A DNA stretch of 64,000 nt from DASUBV01 sp963822485 (lineage in GTDB: Bacteria; Actinomycetota; Actinomycetes; Streptosporangiales; Streptosporangiaceae): NCBI GenBank assembly GCA_963822485.1, contig CAWGHW010000034.1, positions 1-64,000 on the forward strand, in the 5' to 3' direction. Shown here in pieces: positions 33,876 to 43,900 of this stretch. The notes under the pieces were generated by a model. It saw nothing but the letters and a program-made list of their open reading frames with translations. It searched no databases and was not told the origin of the DNA. Positions within the stretch are counted from its first letter, which is position 1. Each line of letters begins with the position of its first letter. The translations under genes and the position numbers were made by a program.

Positions 33876-34670
33876 TCACAAGACGCGAGCGAACCTGTCC
33901 TCCGGCTTGCGGATGACATAGCCGAGTTCGTCGTGGGCGGCGGTCAGCCGGCCGCGGGACAGCCCGGACACCAGTCCGCGCGATGCCGCGATGACCGGCC
34001 GGCGCTGGCCGGCCAGCACGCTGGTCGCCTCGCGGCCGCAGACCACCAGCCCGTGCCGGGTGGCGAAGGCCTGAAGGCCGCGGGCCGAGGTCAGCGACTC
34101 GTAGACGGCCGGGTAGGGACCGGCCTGGCCGGGCCGCAGGCCGCGCCAGGCCAGCATGCGCAGCGGCCGGGGCATGGTCCGGTCCAGGAAGCCGGCCGCG
34201 GTCTGCCGGTCGGCGGTCCGCACCAGCAGCAGGCCGCCGGGGCGCAGCGCGTCCACTAGCCGGCTGAGCAGGATCTCGGTGTGGCTGATCCGGTCCAGCA
34301 GCCGGCAGCAGTGCACGACGTCGACCGAGCGGGGAGTTAACGGCACGGTGCGCAGGTCGGCCAGGATGGCCTGGTCCAGGCCGGGCTGGCGGGCCACCGC
34401 CGTCCTGGTGACCGCGTTGTCCTCGTCCAGCCGGGTGACGGCGAACTGGTAGCGCCGGGTGTCGGGCCCGGCCAGGTCCAGATCGCCGTCGGCCGTGACG
34501 CACCCGAACTGGAGTACCGAGATGACCTGCCCGGGCCGGTGCGCCGCGTAGTCGAGCACGGACCGGGTGAACAGGCCCGTGTCGATGGTGGACCCGGCCC
34601 TGGCGGCGCCGGGCCGGCTGAGGCGCGCGTCTGGGGCGCGAGCCTCGGGAATGCTGCTCCCGCTGACCAC
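33876..34670 (-). CDS. Class I SAM-dependent methyltransferase
   Basis: 264 aa from GTG 34670. A Rossmann-like fold is suggested by VISVLQFGCVTADGDLDLAG (motif I region, weak), VDVVHCCRLLDRISHTEILL (motif II/III) and ALRPGGLLLVRTADRQTAAG (post-III strand). Motif I lacks a clean GxGxG, so it belongs to a diverged group; substrate unknown. Between it and the APS-kinase gene (33631-33875) lies a stretch with repeated GTCGCTCGCT units and no gene. Confidence 0.72.
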   Translation of the reverse strand: MVSGSSIPEARAPDARLSRPGAARAGSTIDTGLFTRSVLDYAAHRPGQVISVLQFGCVTADGDLDLAGPDTRRYQFAVTRLDEDNAVTRTAVARQPGLDQAILADLRTVPLTPRSVDVVHCCRLLDRISHTEILLSRLVDALRPGGLLLVRTADRQTAAGFLDRTMPRPLRMLAWRGLRPGQAGPYPAVYESLTSARGLQAFATRHGLVVCGREATSVLAGQRRPVIAASRGLVSGLSRGRLTAAHDELGYVIRKPEDRFARVL

Positions 34671-35036
34671 GGTTTCTTAGCGTAGCCGTCCGACTGCTGT
34701 TAGTCGCTGGATTACGCTGCCCCGGCGAGGTTCGGCGGCGCTGAGCGGGGCCGTGGCCGGCCCGGTAAACTAGGAATACCCGCCGCTGGCCGAACGTTGG
34801 CGATGCAGTCGCCCAGCGATCTGGCCGGACCGCAAAACCGCCGTCGTGCTGGTTGCGGGGTCTTTGTGCTGCCCAACTTCCGGATGAACCCGCCACAGTG
34901 CCCCAACCCGCAGTGCCCCAACCACATTGCCCGAAGCCCGCCGTCTGAACGCGACTCGCCGCGCCTACCGCGGCGGCCTGCGCCCCGCGCCACACCGACT
35001 TTCCATGTCCGCACGTGCAGCCCAGATAAGGACGCG
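34671..35036. other. Intergenic region upstream of mfd with 15-bp repeat
   Basis: 366 bp without a supported gene. CAGTGCCCCAACCCG and CAGTGCCCCAACCAC stand in tandem at 34896-34925, with a decayed third unit. AAGGA just before 35037 is the mfd ribosome site. Confidence 0.6.
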
Positions 35037-38000
35037 ATGAGCATCTCCGGTCTGCTCCGGGCCATCAGCGATGACCCGCAGCTCAGCCAGGCGCTTGACC
35101 ATGCCGCGCTGCGCGCGGCGGGGGGCGGTGACCTGATCGCGCCGGCCTCGCTGCGGCCCATCCTGGCCGCCGCGCTCACCGGCCACGGCATGAGCCAGAA
35201 CGGCGCGAACGAGAACGGCGCGACTGAGAGCGGCGCGAGCCAGGACGAGGCGGGCGGCCGGTTCGTGCTCGCGGTGACCGCGACCGCGCGTGAGGCCGAG
35301 GACCTGACCGCCGCGCTCAGCTCGCTGCTGCCGCCCGACACCGTGGCTTACTTCCCGGCCTGGGAGACCCTGCCGCACGAGCGGCTGTCGCCGCGCTCGG
35401 ACACCTCGGGCCAGCGGCTGGCCGTGCTGCGCCGGCTGGCCCATCCCGACCCGGCCGACCCCCGCACCGGCCCGCTGCTGGCCGTGGCCGCGCCAGTCCG
35501 CAGCCTGCTCCAGCCGATGGTGGGCGGGCTGGGCGACCTGCTGCCGGTCAGCCTGGAGGTCGGCCAGTCGGTGGACCTGGAGGAGATCGTCACCCGCCTG
35601 GTCGAGATCGGCTACGCCCGCAGCGAGCTGGTGGAGAAGCGCGGCGACATCGCGGTCCGGGGCGGGATCCTGGACGTGTTCCCGCCGACCGAGGAGCACC
35701 CGCTGCGGGTCGACTTCTTCGGCGACGAGGTCGAGGAGATCCGCTACTTCAAGGTGGCCGACCAGCGCAGCCTGGAGGTGGCCGAGACCGGGCTGTGGGC
35801 GCCGCCGTGCCGCGAGCTGCTGCTGAGCCCGGCCGTGCGCGGCCGGGCCAAGGAGCTGGCCGCCGAGTGGCCGGGCCTGGGCGAGGTGCTCAGCAAGCTG
35901 GCCGAGGGCATTCCGGTGGAGGGCATGGAGGCGCTGGCCCCGACGCTGAGCGACCGGATGGAGCTGCTGCTGGACTACGTGCCGGCCGGCGGCATCCTGG
36001 TCGCCTGCGACCCCGAGCGCATCCGGGCCCGCGCCGCCGACCTGGTCGCGACCAGCCAGGAATTCCTCGAGGCGTCCTGGGTGAACGCGGCGGCCGGCGG
36101 CCAGGTGCCGATCGACCTCGGCGGAGCCTCCTTCCGTAGCATCACCGAGGTCCGGACGTCCGCCACCGACCTGGACATTCCGTGGTGGACGATCACACCG
36201 TTCGCGGTCACAGAATCATCCATAACAGCTGACGCACCCGACTCGCCGCAGGCCCTGGCAGCCGACGAGGGCGAGCCGGGCGAGCGTCCTTTGTTTGGGA
36301 TCAATGCCGAGCCGGCCCCCTCCTATCGCGGCGATACCACGCACGTGCTGGCGGACGTGGGCCGCTGGCTGTCAGACCGGTGGCGAGTCGTGCTGATCAC
36401 CGAGGGCCACGGGCCCGCGCAGCGGCTGGCTGAGCTGCTCCGGGCCGAGGGCGTGGGCGTGGCCGGGCCCGGTTCCGGTGCCCTGGAGCACGAGCCCCAG
36501 CCGGGCGTGGCCAGCGTGGCCATGGGGCTGCTGGAGACCGGCTTCGTCTGGCCGTCGGCGCGGCTGGCCGTGCTGGCCGAGGCCGACATGGCGGGCTCGC
36601 GGCCGGGCAGCAGGCAGACCCGGCGGATGCCGAGCCGCCGCCGCGGCGGCATCGACCCGCTCCAGCTCACGCCGGGCGACTACATCGTGCACGAGCAGCA
36701 CGGCGTGGGCCGGTACGTGGAGATGACCAGCCGCACGGTCCAGGGCGCGACCAGGGACTACCTGGTGATCGAGTACGCGCCGAGCAAGCGCGGCCACCCG
36801 CCGGACCGGCTGTACCTGCCCACCGACCAGCTCGACGAGGTGACCAGGTACTCGGGCGGCGAGGCGCCGGCGCTGCACCGGCTGGGCGGCGCCGACTGGG
36901 CCAAGGCCAAGGGCCGGGCCCGCAAGGCGGTGCGCGACATCGCGGCCGGGCTGATCCGGCTCTACCAGGCCCGGATGGCCTCGCCCGGGTTCGCGTTCGC
37001 GCCCGACACGCCCTGGCAGCGCGAGCTGGAGGACGCCTTCCCCTACGTCGAGACGCCCGACCAGCTGGCGGCGGTCGACGAGGTCAAGTCCGACATGGAG
37101 AAGCCGGTCCCGATGGACCGGCTGATCTGCGGCGACGTGGGCTACGGGAAGACCGAGATCGCGGTGCGGGCCGCGTTCAAGGCGGTCCAGGACGGCAAGC
37201 AGGTGGCCATCCTGGCCCCGACGACGCTGCTGGCCGCCCAGCACCTGGCCACGTTCAGCGAGCGGTACGCGCCGTTCCCGGTGGTGGTCCGGCCGATGTC
37301 GCGGTTCCAGAGCGACAAGGAGGTGTCGCAGACCCTGGCCGGCCTGGCCGACGGCAAGGTGGACGTGGTCATCGGCACCCACCGGCTGCTGTCCCCGGAG
37401 ACCAGGTTCGACAAGCTGGGCCTGGTCATCATCGACGAGGAGCAGCGGTTCGGGGTCGAGCACAAGGAGTACCTGAAGCAGCTGCGCACCGAGGTGGACG
37501 TGCTGGCCATGTCGGCCACCCCGATCCCGCGCACGCTGGAGATGGGCATCTCCGGGATCCGGGAGATGTCCACGATCCTGACCCCGCCCGAGGAGCGGCA
37601 CCCGGTGCTGACCTCAGTCGGCCCGTACGACGAGAAGCAGATCGCGGCGGCCATCCGCCGGGAGCTGCTCCGCGACGGGCAGGTGTTCTTCGTGCACAAC
37701 CGGGTGTCCTCGATCAACAAGGTCGCGGCCCGGATCGCGGAGCTGGTGCCGGAGGCCCGGGTCGGCGTGGGCCACGGCCAGATGAACGAGCACACGCTCG
37801 AGAAGGTGATGTCCCAGTTCGTCGAGAAGGAGTTCGACGTGCTGGTGTCCACCACGATCGTGGAGTCGGGTCTGGACATCCCGAACGCCAACACGCTGAT
37901 CGTGGACCGGGCCGACGCCTACGGGCTGCCCGCCCTGCACCAGCTGCGCGGCCGGGTGGGCCGCAGCCGCGAGCGCGGCTACGCCTACTTCCTGTACCCG

Positions 38001-38760
38001 CCGGAGAAGCCGCTGTCGGAGACGGCGCACGAGCGGCTGGCCACCATCGCCCAGCACACCGGGGTGGGCGCGGGCATGCACATCGCGCTCAAGGACCTGG
38101 AGATCCGCGGCGCGGGCAACCTGCTCGGCGGCGAGCAGTCCGGGCACGTGGCCGCGGTCGGCTTCGACCTGTACGTGAAGATGATCGGCGAGGCGGTCCG
38201 GGAGCTGCGCGGGGAGGGCCCGGCGCAGCGCGACGAGGTCCGGATCGAGCTGCCGGTGGACGCGCACATCCCGCACGACTACGTGACGGGGGAGCGGCTG
38301 CGGCTGGAGGCCTACACCCGGATCGCGGCGATCGAGAACGACGACGACATCGTGGCCGTGCGCGAGGAGCTGACCGACCGGTACGGGTCTATCCCGGTCC
38401 AGGTGGAGAGCCTGCTGGCGGTGGCGCGACTGCGCTTCCTGGCCCGCCGGGCCGGGCTGACCGACGTCACCCAGCAGGGCAACCACATCCGGTTCTCGCC
38501 GGTGGAGCTGCCCGACTCCAAGCAGGTCCGGGTGCAGCGGCTGTACCCGCGGACGGTGCTCAAGCCGGCAGTGCGTACGATGCTCGTACCGGTGCCGCGG
38601 GCCGTGCCCGGCACGCGCGCAGGGTCGGGTAGCACGCGAGCTGGCACCGGGCAGACCGTGTCTCTAGGCGCTCCGCCGCTTCGTGACACCGATCTGCTCG
38701 CCTGGTGCGAGCAGCTGATCCAGACGGTGCTCGGCGAGCCCGGCCGAGCGCTCGGCCTAA
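35037..38760 (+). CDS. mfd: Transcription-repair coupling factor Mfd
   Basis: About 1240 aa. An ATP-dependent translocase that removes stalled RNA polymerase and recruits UvrA. UvrB-like N-terminal region (YFPAWETLPHERLSPRSDT), RNAP-interaction domain (PGDYIVHEQHGVGRYVEM), helicase Walker A GDVGYGKTEIAVRAAFKA, DEEQ box (VIIDEEQRFGVEHKEYL), motif VI QLRGRVGRSRERGYAYF, and the TRCF C-terminal domain. ATG 35037 has AAGGA 6 nt upstream. Odd: no stop occurs in this frame at the expected end. The frame runs on in phase through the next lipoprotein gene to 39467. A TAA in the +1 frame at 38758-38760 sits on the next ribosome site and is probably the original stop; I end the gene there. Residues 53-67 are 15-bp-repeat encoded. 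Confidence 0.93.
35193..35237 (+). repeat. 15-bp tandem repeats in mfd
   Basis: AGCCAGAACGGCGCG, AACGAGAACGGCGCG, ACTGAGAGCGGCGCG: three units in frame, encoding an (S/N/T)(Q/E)(N/S)GA linker insertion near the Mfd N-terminus. Confidence 0.85.
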
Positions 38761-38774
38761 GGAGGAACATCGTC

Positions 38775-39467
38775 GTGCGCCGCACCTCGATGCAGTTGGC
38801 CGCGGCGGTGCTCGCCGGCGGCCTCGCCGTGACCGCCTGCGGGTCATTGCAGCTCGGCGCCGCCGCGGTCACCGGCCAGAGCCGGATCACCTCGGTGGCG
38901 CTGACCAACCAGGTGGCCAACCTCAACGCGGCCTACCGGGCGGACAAGCACAAGGGCGTCAAGCCCCAGCGGGCCAGGGGCCAGGAGCCGCAGCAGGTGC
39001 TGACCTGGCTGCTCACCTTCCAGATCTTCGACAAGCTCGCGGCCCAGCACGGCATCAACGTCACCACGGCGCAGGTCCAGCACCAGCTGGCCGGGCTGCA
39101 GGCGCAGGCCGCGCAGGAGAAGGTGAGCACCGGGACCTACGTGTCGGCCGCGGGCGCGGTGCCGCCGGACCTGGTCCCGCAGATCGGGCGCTACTTCGCG
39201 ATCCTGTCGGCGTTCGAGAACCGGCTGGACGGCGGCAAGCAGCCGACCGCGCAGGCCGGGCAGACGGCGCTTCAGGCCCGGGTGGCGCACGCGCAGTGCC
39301 TGGCGGCCAAGGACCTCAGCATCAACGTCAACCCGCAGTACGGGGAGTACGACTACTCGACGTTCTCGGTGGTCCCGGCGCAGAGCAAGCTGGCGGCCTC
39401 CTCGTCGATCAGCCCGAGCGCCAGCGCCAGCCCGAGCGCGAAGCCGCGGCTGACGCCGCCCTGCTAG
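38775..39467 (+). CDS. SurA-N-like lipoprotein (parvulin-family chaperone without PPIase domain)
   Basis: 230 aa from GTG 38775, which has a textbook AAGGAGG 9 nt upstream. The signal peptide is MQLAAAVLAGGLAVTAC with the lipobox VTAC. The mature part contains a SurA_N-type helical domain (SVALTNQVANLNAAYRADKH, LTWLLTFQIFDKLAAQHGIN, VTTAQVQHQLAGLQAQAAQE) and a Ser/Ala/Pro tail. No parvulin catalytic domain follows. It is expected outside the cell membrane as a folding helper. It lies in the same frame as mfd with no stop between them, but the ribosome site and lipobox argue for separate translation. In related actinomycetes mfd, such a lipoprotein and mazG also follow each other. Confidence 0.85.
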   Translation: MRRTSMQLAAAVLAGGLAVTACGSLQLGAAAVTGQSRITSVALTNQVANLNAAYRADKHKGVKPQRARGQEPQQVLTWLLTFQIFDKLAAQHGINVTTAQVQHQLAGLQAQAAQEKVSTGTYVSAAGAVPPDLVPQIGRYFAILSAFENRLDGGKQPTAQAGQTALQARVAHAQCLAAKDLSINVNPQYGEYDYSTFSVVPAQSKLAASSSISPSASASPSAKPRLTPPC

Positions 39468-39474
39468 GGCCGTT

Positions 39475-40239
39475 ATGCCTGACGCGAGCGATATGCCTGA
39501 CGCGAGTGATGGCCAGGTCGAGGGGGCGCGCCTGCTCGACCTGGTCGTGGTGATGGACCGGCTGCGCACCGGCTGCCCCTGGGACGCCAAGCAGACCCAC
39601 GAGTCGCTGGCCCCGTACCTGCTCGAGGAGACCTACGAGGCCATCGACGCCCTGGACAGCGGCGACCCCCTGGCGTTCCGCGAGGAACTGGGCGACGTGC
39701 TGCTCCAGGTGGTCTTCCACGCCCGGGTCGCGGCCGAGCGGGCCGACGGCACCGGCTACACGATCGACGACGTGGCCGACGGGATCATCCAGAAGCTGAC
39801 CCGTCGCCATCCGCACGTGTTCGGCGACGTGACGGTGTCCGGGGCCGAGGAGGTCAAGGCCAACTGGGACGCGATCAAGGCGGCCGAGCGCCAGGCGGCG
39901 AGCGGGGAGGCGGGGTCGATGCTGGACGGGATCCCGCTGGCTCAGCCTGCTTTGTCGCTGGCCACGGCGCTGCAGCGCCGCGCGGAGCGGGCCGGCGCCC
40001 CGGCGGAGCTGGCCGACCTGACCTCCCCGGTGCCAGCGGACGGTGACGAGACCTCTGGGTCGGACGAGGCCGTGGACGAGGCGTCTGGAGCGGACGAGGT
40101 GAGCGAGATGGGCGCCGAGCTGTTCGCGCTGGCGGCCCGGGCCAGGGCGGCCGGACTCGACCCCGAGCTTGAGCTCCGCTCCGCCGCCCGCGCCTACCGG
40201 AACCGCGTCCAGGCCTGGGAGCGCTCCGCCCGAGCCTGA
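39475..40239 (+). CDS. mazG: Nucleoside triphosphate pyrophosphohydrolase MazG
   Basis: 254 aa. It hydrolyses (d)NTPs to NMP and PPi, a house-cleaning role. The N-terminal MazG domain has RLRTGCPWDAKQTHESLAPY, the metal-binding helix EETYEAIDALDSGDPLAFRE followed by ELGDVLLQVVFHARV. C-terminal part is low-complexity then helical (EMGAELFALAARARAAGLDP). The start contains an 18-bp duplication (MPDASDMPDASD), so ATG 39475 or ATG 39493 may be used. Starts 7 nt after the lipoprotein stop. Confidence 0.9.
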   Translation: MPDASDMPDASDGQVEGARLLDLVVVMDRLRTGCPWDAKQTHESLAPYLLEETYEAIDALDSGDPLAFREELGDVLLQVVFHARVAAERADGTGYTIDDVADGIIQKLTRRHPHVFGDVTVSGAEEVKANWDAIKAAERQAASGEAGSMLDGIPLAQPALSLATALQRRAERAGAPAELADLTSPVPADGDETSGSDEAVDEASGADEVSEMGAELFALAARARAAGLDPELELRSAARAYRNRVQAWERSARA

Positions 40240-40579
40240 CGCGCGCCGAGGCACCCCCGGCCCGAGCGAGGGACTGGAAGCGTCACGGTGGATTGGCCCG
40301 GTGCTCGATGACGCACAGAGGAGCGAACGAGAGGGCCAGCCGGAGGGGATCGCAGGGACTGTTTCGATCATGGAGCCCCGCCCGGGTGATCATGGCGGGC
40401 GCAGCCGGGCCGGACATTCGGCGCGAGCCAGGACCGGCCACCCGGCGTGGCCCTTGCGGCCCCGGGCCGGGGCTCTACTAGGCTCGTGCCCGAAAACGTC
40501 GTGAACCGTGCACCGCGCACACCCCGTGCATCCGTGCCCCGCCGGACATCCCCGGTGTCATCCTCAGGAGCAAATAACT
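40240..40579. other. Intergenic region upstream of eno
   Basis: 340 bp without a gene. AGGAG at 40565-40569 is the eno ribosome site. I see no clear operator or terminator. A CGCCCG/CGGGCG inverted pair near 40380-40400 is weak. Confidence 0.4.
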
Positions 40580-41867
40580 GTGGCCTCCATCGAAGGCGTC
40601 TTTGCCAGGCAGATACTCGACTCGCGCGGGAACCCCACCGTCGAGGTAGAGGTAGTCCTCGACGATGGCAGCCTCGGCCGGGCGGCCGTGCCGAGCGGCG
40701 CCTCCACCGGCGTCTTCGAGGCCGTTGAGCTGCGCGACGGGGGCGAGGCCTACGGCGGCAAGGCGGTCACCAGAGCCGTGCAGGGCGTCATCGATGAGAT
40801 GCAGGACGAGCTGGTCGGCTTCGACGCTGACGACCAGCGCCTCATCGACCAGGAGCTGATCGACCTGGACCGGACCCCGGACAAGTCCCGGCTGGGCGCC
40901 AACGCCATCCTCGGCGTCAGCCTGGCCGTGGCCAGGGCCGCGGCCGAGTCCTCGGGCCTGCCGCTGTTCCGCTACGTCGGCGGCCCCAACGCGCACGTGC
41001 TGCCGGTGCCGATGATGAACATCCTCAACGGCGGGGCGCACGCCGACACCAACGTGGACATCCAGGAGTTCATGATCGCGCCGGTGGGCGCGGCCACGTT
41101 CAGCGAGGCGGTGCGCTGGGGCGCCGAGACCTACCACGCGCTCAAGGCGGTGCTCAAGCAGCACGGCCTGAACACCGGGGTCGGCGACGAGGGCGGGTTC
41201 GCCCCCGACCTGGAGAACAACCAGGCCGCGCTGGACCTGATCGTGGAGGCCATCGGCAAGACCGGCCTGACCCTGGGCCAGGACATGGCCCTGGCCATCG
41301 ACGCCGCGGCCAGCAGCTTCTACTCCGAGGGCGGCTACGCCTTCGAGGGCGGCAAGAAGACCGCGGCCGAGATGACCAGCGTCTACGCGAGCTGGCTGGA
41401 CAGCTACCCCATCGTGTCGCTGGAGGACCCGCTGGCCGAGGAGGACTGGGACGGCTGGCACGAGCTGACCGCCGAGCTGGGCAGCCGGGTGCAGATCGTC
41501 GGGGACGACATCTTCGTGACCAACCCGGCCCGGCTCCGCCGGGGCATCGAGGAGAAGACCGCTAACGCCCTGCTGGTCAAGGTCAACCAGATCGGCACGC
41601 TGACCGAGACCCTGGACGCGGTGTCGCTGGCCCAGCGCAACGGCTTTTCCTGCATGATGAGCCACCGCTCGGGCGAGACCGAGGACACCACGATCTCCGA
41701 CCTGGCCGTCGCGGTGAACTGCGGCCAGATGAAGAGCGGCGCGCCCGGCCAGGTCCGAGCGGGTGGCCAAGTACAACCAGCTGCTCCGGATCGAGGAGAT
41801 CCTGGGCGACGCGGCCGCTTACGCGGGCCGGGGCGCGTTCCCCCGCTCGGCGTCCAGCGGGAAGTGA
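40580..41867 (+). CDS. eno: Enolase, with an apparent 3' frameshift
   Basis: Converts 2-phosphoglycerate to phosphoenolpyruvate in glycolysis. GTG 40580 with AGGAG upstream. Signatures: ARQILDSRGNPTVEVEV, GASTGVFEAVELRDGG, the Mg/substrate segment VPMMNILNGGAHADTNVD, and SCMMSHRSGETEDTTISDLA. The frame holds to SGAPG at about 41750, where one extra base is present. In the shifted frame the true end follows (RSERVAKYNQLLRIEEILGD, then AAAYAGRGAF), stopping at TGA 41865-41867. The corrected length is 428 aa, normal for the family. Unshifted, translation would run without stop into the next gene, giving a false enolase-FtsB fusion. Confidence 0.93.
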
Positions 41868-41878
41868 CCCGGCCGCCG

Positions 41879-42313
41879 ATGCCAGATCCAGCCGGCGACA
41901 GCCGGCTCGCCAGCGCGCGGCCCCGGTTCACCAGCCGGGCCGCGGTGCTGGTCGTCGTGGTCTGCGCCATCGCGCTGAGCCTCGCCTACCCGGTCCGGGA
42001 GTACCTCGCCCAGCTGCGCCAGATCAGCCAGCTCCAGGCCCAGCAGGCCCAGATCTCGGCCCAGCTGCGGCAGCTCAGGACCGAGCACCGCAGGCTGTCC
42101 AGCCCGGCCTACGTGGAGCAGCAGGCCAGGGACCGGCTGCACATGTGCCTGCCCGCCCAGACCTGCTACGTGATCATCGACGGGAAGAAGCGCACGGCCA
42201 GGGCCGTCGCCGGCCACAGCGTCGTCACGCCGTGGTACGGGCGGCTGTGGTCGTCCGTGCGCGCCGCGGACCACACCGCCGGGCAGACCCCCGCCAAGAC
42301 CCCTGCCCGATGA
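41879..42313 (+). CDS. ftsB: FtsB/DivIC-type septum formation initiator
   Basis: 144 aa from ATG 41879. A short cytoplasmic N-terminus, one TM helix (AAVLVVVVCAIALSLAYPVR), then an extracellular coiled coil (QISQLQAQQAQISAQLRQLR, TEHRRLSSPAYVEQQARDRL) as in FtsB/DivIC proteins, which bridge FtsL and FtsQ at the division septum. Placement directly after eno is the conserved actinobacterial arrangement. The stop overlaps the DUF501 start (ATGA). Confidence 0.9.
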   Translation: MPDPAGDSRLASARPRFTSRAAVLVVVVCAIALSLAYPVREYLAQLRQISQLQAQQAQISAQLRQLRTEHRRLSSPAYVEQQARDRLHMCLPAQTCYVIIDGKKRTARAVAGHSVVTPWYGRLWSSVRAADHTAGQTPAKTPAR

Positions 42314-42906
42314 CCATGTCCCAGCGTGACGCGGCCGCAGTGGCACGCCAGCTCGGCCGGCCGCCGCGCGGGGTGATGGCCGTGGCCCACCGCTGCCCGT
42401 GCGGCCTGCCCGACGTGGTGCAGACCGCGCCCCGGCTGCCCGACGGCACCCCGTTCCCGACCCTGTACTACCTGACCTGCCCGCGGGCCGCCGCGGCGGT
42501 CAGCCGGCTGGAGGCGGCCGGGGTCATGCGGGCCATGACCGAGCGGCTGCGGACCGACTCCGAGCTGCGCGACAGCTACCGGTCGGCCCACCAGGACTAT
42601 GTCGACCGCCGGGCCGCGGCCGGGCAGGCCGCGGGCCTGGAGCCGCTCCCGGCCACCGCGGCCAGCGCGGGCGGCATGCCGGACCGCGTCAAGTGCCTGC
42701 ACGCGCTCGTCGCGCACGAGCTCGCGGTGCCCGGCAGCAACCGGCTCGGCCGGGAGGCCATCGAGGCGGCTGGTCCGTGGTGGGCGGCGGGCCCGTGCGT
42801 CACCGACGCCGACCTCGGCGCGGACCTCGGCGCCGACCTGGACGCGGACCTCGGCGCGGACCTGGACGCCGGCGGCGAGCCCATCGCCGGGCGGCGCGGT
42901 GGATGA
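42310..42906 (+). CDS. DUF501 family protein
   Basis: 198 aa. The DUF501 core is RGVMAVAHRCPCGLPDVVQT with conserved Cys, TLYYLTCPRAAAAVSRLEAA, then VKCLHALVAHELAVPGSNRL, giving a Cys/His arrangement suggestive of metal binding. Function unknown, but the eno-ftsB-DUF501-ppx order is conserved in actinobacteria. The C-terminus carries five 12-bp repeats (42808-42867) encoding LGAD/LDAD tetrapeptides. ATGA overlap upstream; overlaps the ppx start downstream by 8 nt. Confidence 0.85.
   Translation: MTMSQRDAAAVARQLGRPPRGVMAVAHRCPCGLPDVVQTAPRLPDGTPFPTLYYLTCPRAAAAVSRLEAAGVMRAMTERLRTDSELRDSYRSAHQDYVDRRAAAGQAAGLEPLPATAASAGGMPDRVKCLHALVAHELAVPGSNRLGREAIEAAGPWWAAGPCVTDADLGADLGADLDADLGADLDAGGEPIAGRRGG
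42808..42867 (+). repeat. 12-bp tandem repeats in the DUF501 gene
   Basis: Five units alternating GCGGACCTCGGC and GCCGACCTGGAC types, in frame. Confidence 0.8.
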
Positions 42907-43900
42907 CCTCGAGACCGGGTCCGCGGCTCTGGGCCAGGGCGGTGACCTGGCCCGCCGGGTGGCGGCCATCGACTGCGGGACGAACTCGCTGCGGCTGCTC
43001 ATCGCCGACGTCAGCCTGGCCCGCCGCGAGCTGACCGACGTACAGCGCCGCATGGAGATCGTCCGGCTCGGCCAGGGCGTGGACGCCACCGGCCGGATCT
43101 CCCCGCTGGCCCTGGCCCGCACGCTGGGCGTGCTGTCCCAGTACGCCCAGTCGATCCGGCAGGCCGGCGCCACCGCCGTGCGCATGGTGGCGACCAGCGC
43201 CACCAGGGACGCGAGCAACGCGGCCGAGTTCGTGCACGGGGTCGTGGACATCCTCGGCGTCTCGCCCGAGGTCATCAGCGGCCAGGAAGAGGCCCGGCTG
43301 TCCTTCACCGGCGCCACCGGCGAGCTGGCCGGGCCCGCGGCGCGCAGCGGCCTGCCGCCGCCCTACCTGGTCGTGGACATCGGCGGCGGCTCGACCGAGT
43401 TCGTCGTCGGCAGCGACGGCGAAGACCCGCGCGGCGTCTCCATGGACATCGGCTGCGTCCGGCTGACCGAGCGCTACCTGCACTCCGACCCGCCCACCGC
43501 CGACGAGGTGGCCGCCGCGACCGCCGACATCGACACCGCCATCGCCCACGCGGCCCGGGCCGTGCCGGTGACCTCCGCCCGGACCCTGGTCGGCCTGGCC
43601 GGCTCGGTGACCACGGTGACCGCCATCGCGCTCGGCCTGCCGGTGTACCAGCCGGCCCGCATCCACCACGCTCGCATCCCCGCCGAGCAGGTGCACGAGG
43701 TCACCCTCCGCCTGCTCAGCCAGACCCGCGAGCAGCGCGCCGCCATCCCGGTCATGCACCCGGGCCGGGTGGACGTCATCGGCGCCGGAGCGCTGGTCCT
43801 GGACCGCATCCTCAGCCAGCTCGACTTCCCGGCCGTCGTGGCCAGCGAACACGACATCCTGGACGGCATCGCCTGGTCCATCGCCGCCGATGACCAATAG
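42899..43900 (+). CDS. ppx: Ppx/GppA exopolyphosphatase family protein
   Basis: 333 aa from GTG 42899. An actin-like ATPase-fold phosphatase: phosphate-1 loop AAIDCGTNSLRLLIADV, TSATRDASNAAEF, phosphate-2 loop YLVVDIGGGSTEFVVG, and VGLAGSVTTVTAIALGL. It removes phosphate from polyphosphate ends or pppGpp. The length of about 330 aa is the short, actinobacterial type lacking the C-terminal HD region. Overlaps both neighbours, consistent with one transcript eno to udgB. Confidence 0.9.
   Translation: MDDLETGSAALGQGGDLARRVAAIDCGTNSLRLLIADVSLARRELTDVQRRMEIVRLGQGVDATGRISPLALARTLGVLSQYAQSIRQAGATAVRMVATSATRDASNAAEFVHGVVDILGVSPEVISGQEEARLSFTGATGELAGPAARSGLPPPYLVVDIGGGSTEFVVGSDGEDPRGVSMDIGCVRLTERYLHSDPPTADEVAAATADIDTAIAHAARAVPVTSARTLVGLAGSVTTVTAIALGLPVYQPARIHHARIPAEQVHEVTLRLLSQTREQRAAIPVMHPGRVDVIGAGALVLDRILSQLDFPAVVASEHDILDGIAWSIAADDQ

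Noticed and set aside
34797..35036. 80-residue N-terminal extension of Mfd
   Set aside because: It consists of non-homologous sequence and 15-bp repeats; ATG 35037 with AAGGA fits the family start.
40508..42313. Enolase-FtsB fusion protein
   Set aside because: The true enolase C-terminus is present one frame away with its own stop, and FtsB has its own ATG at 41879.
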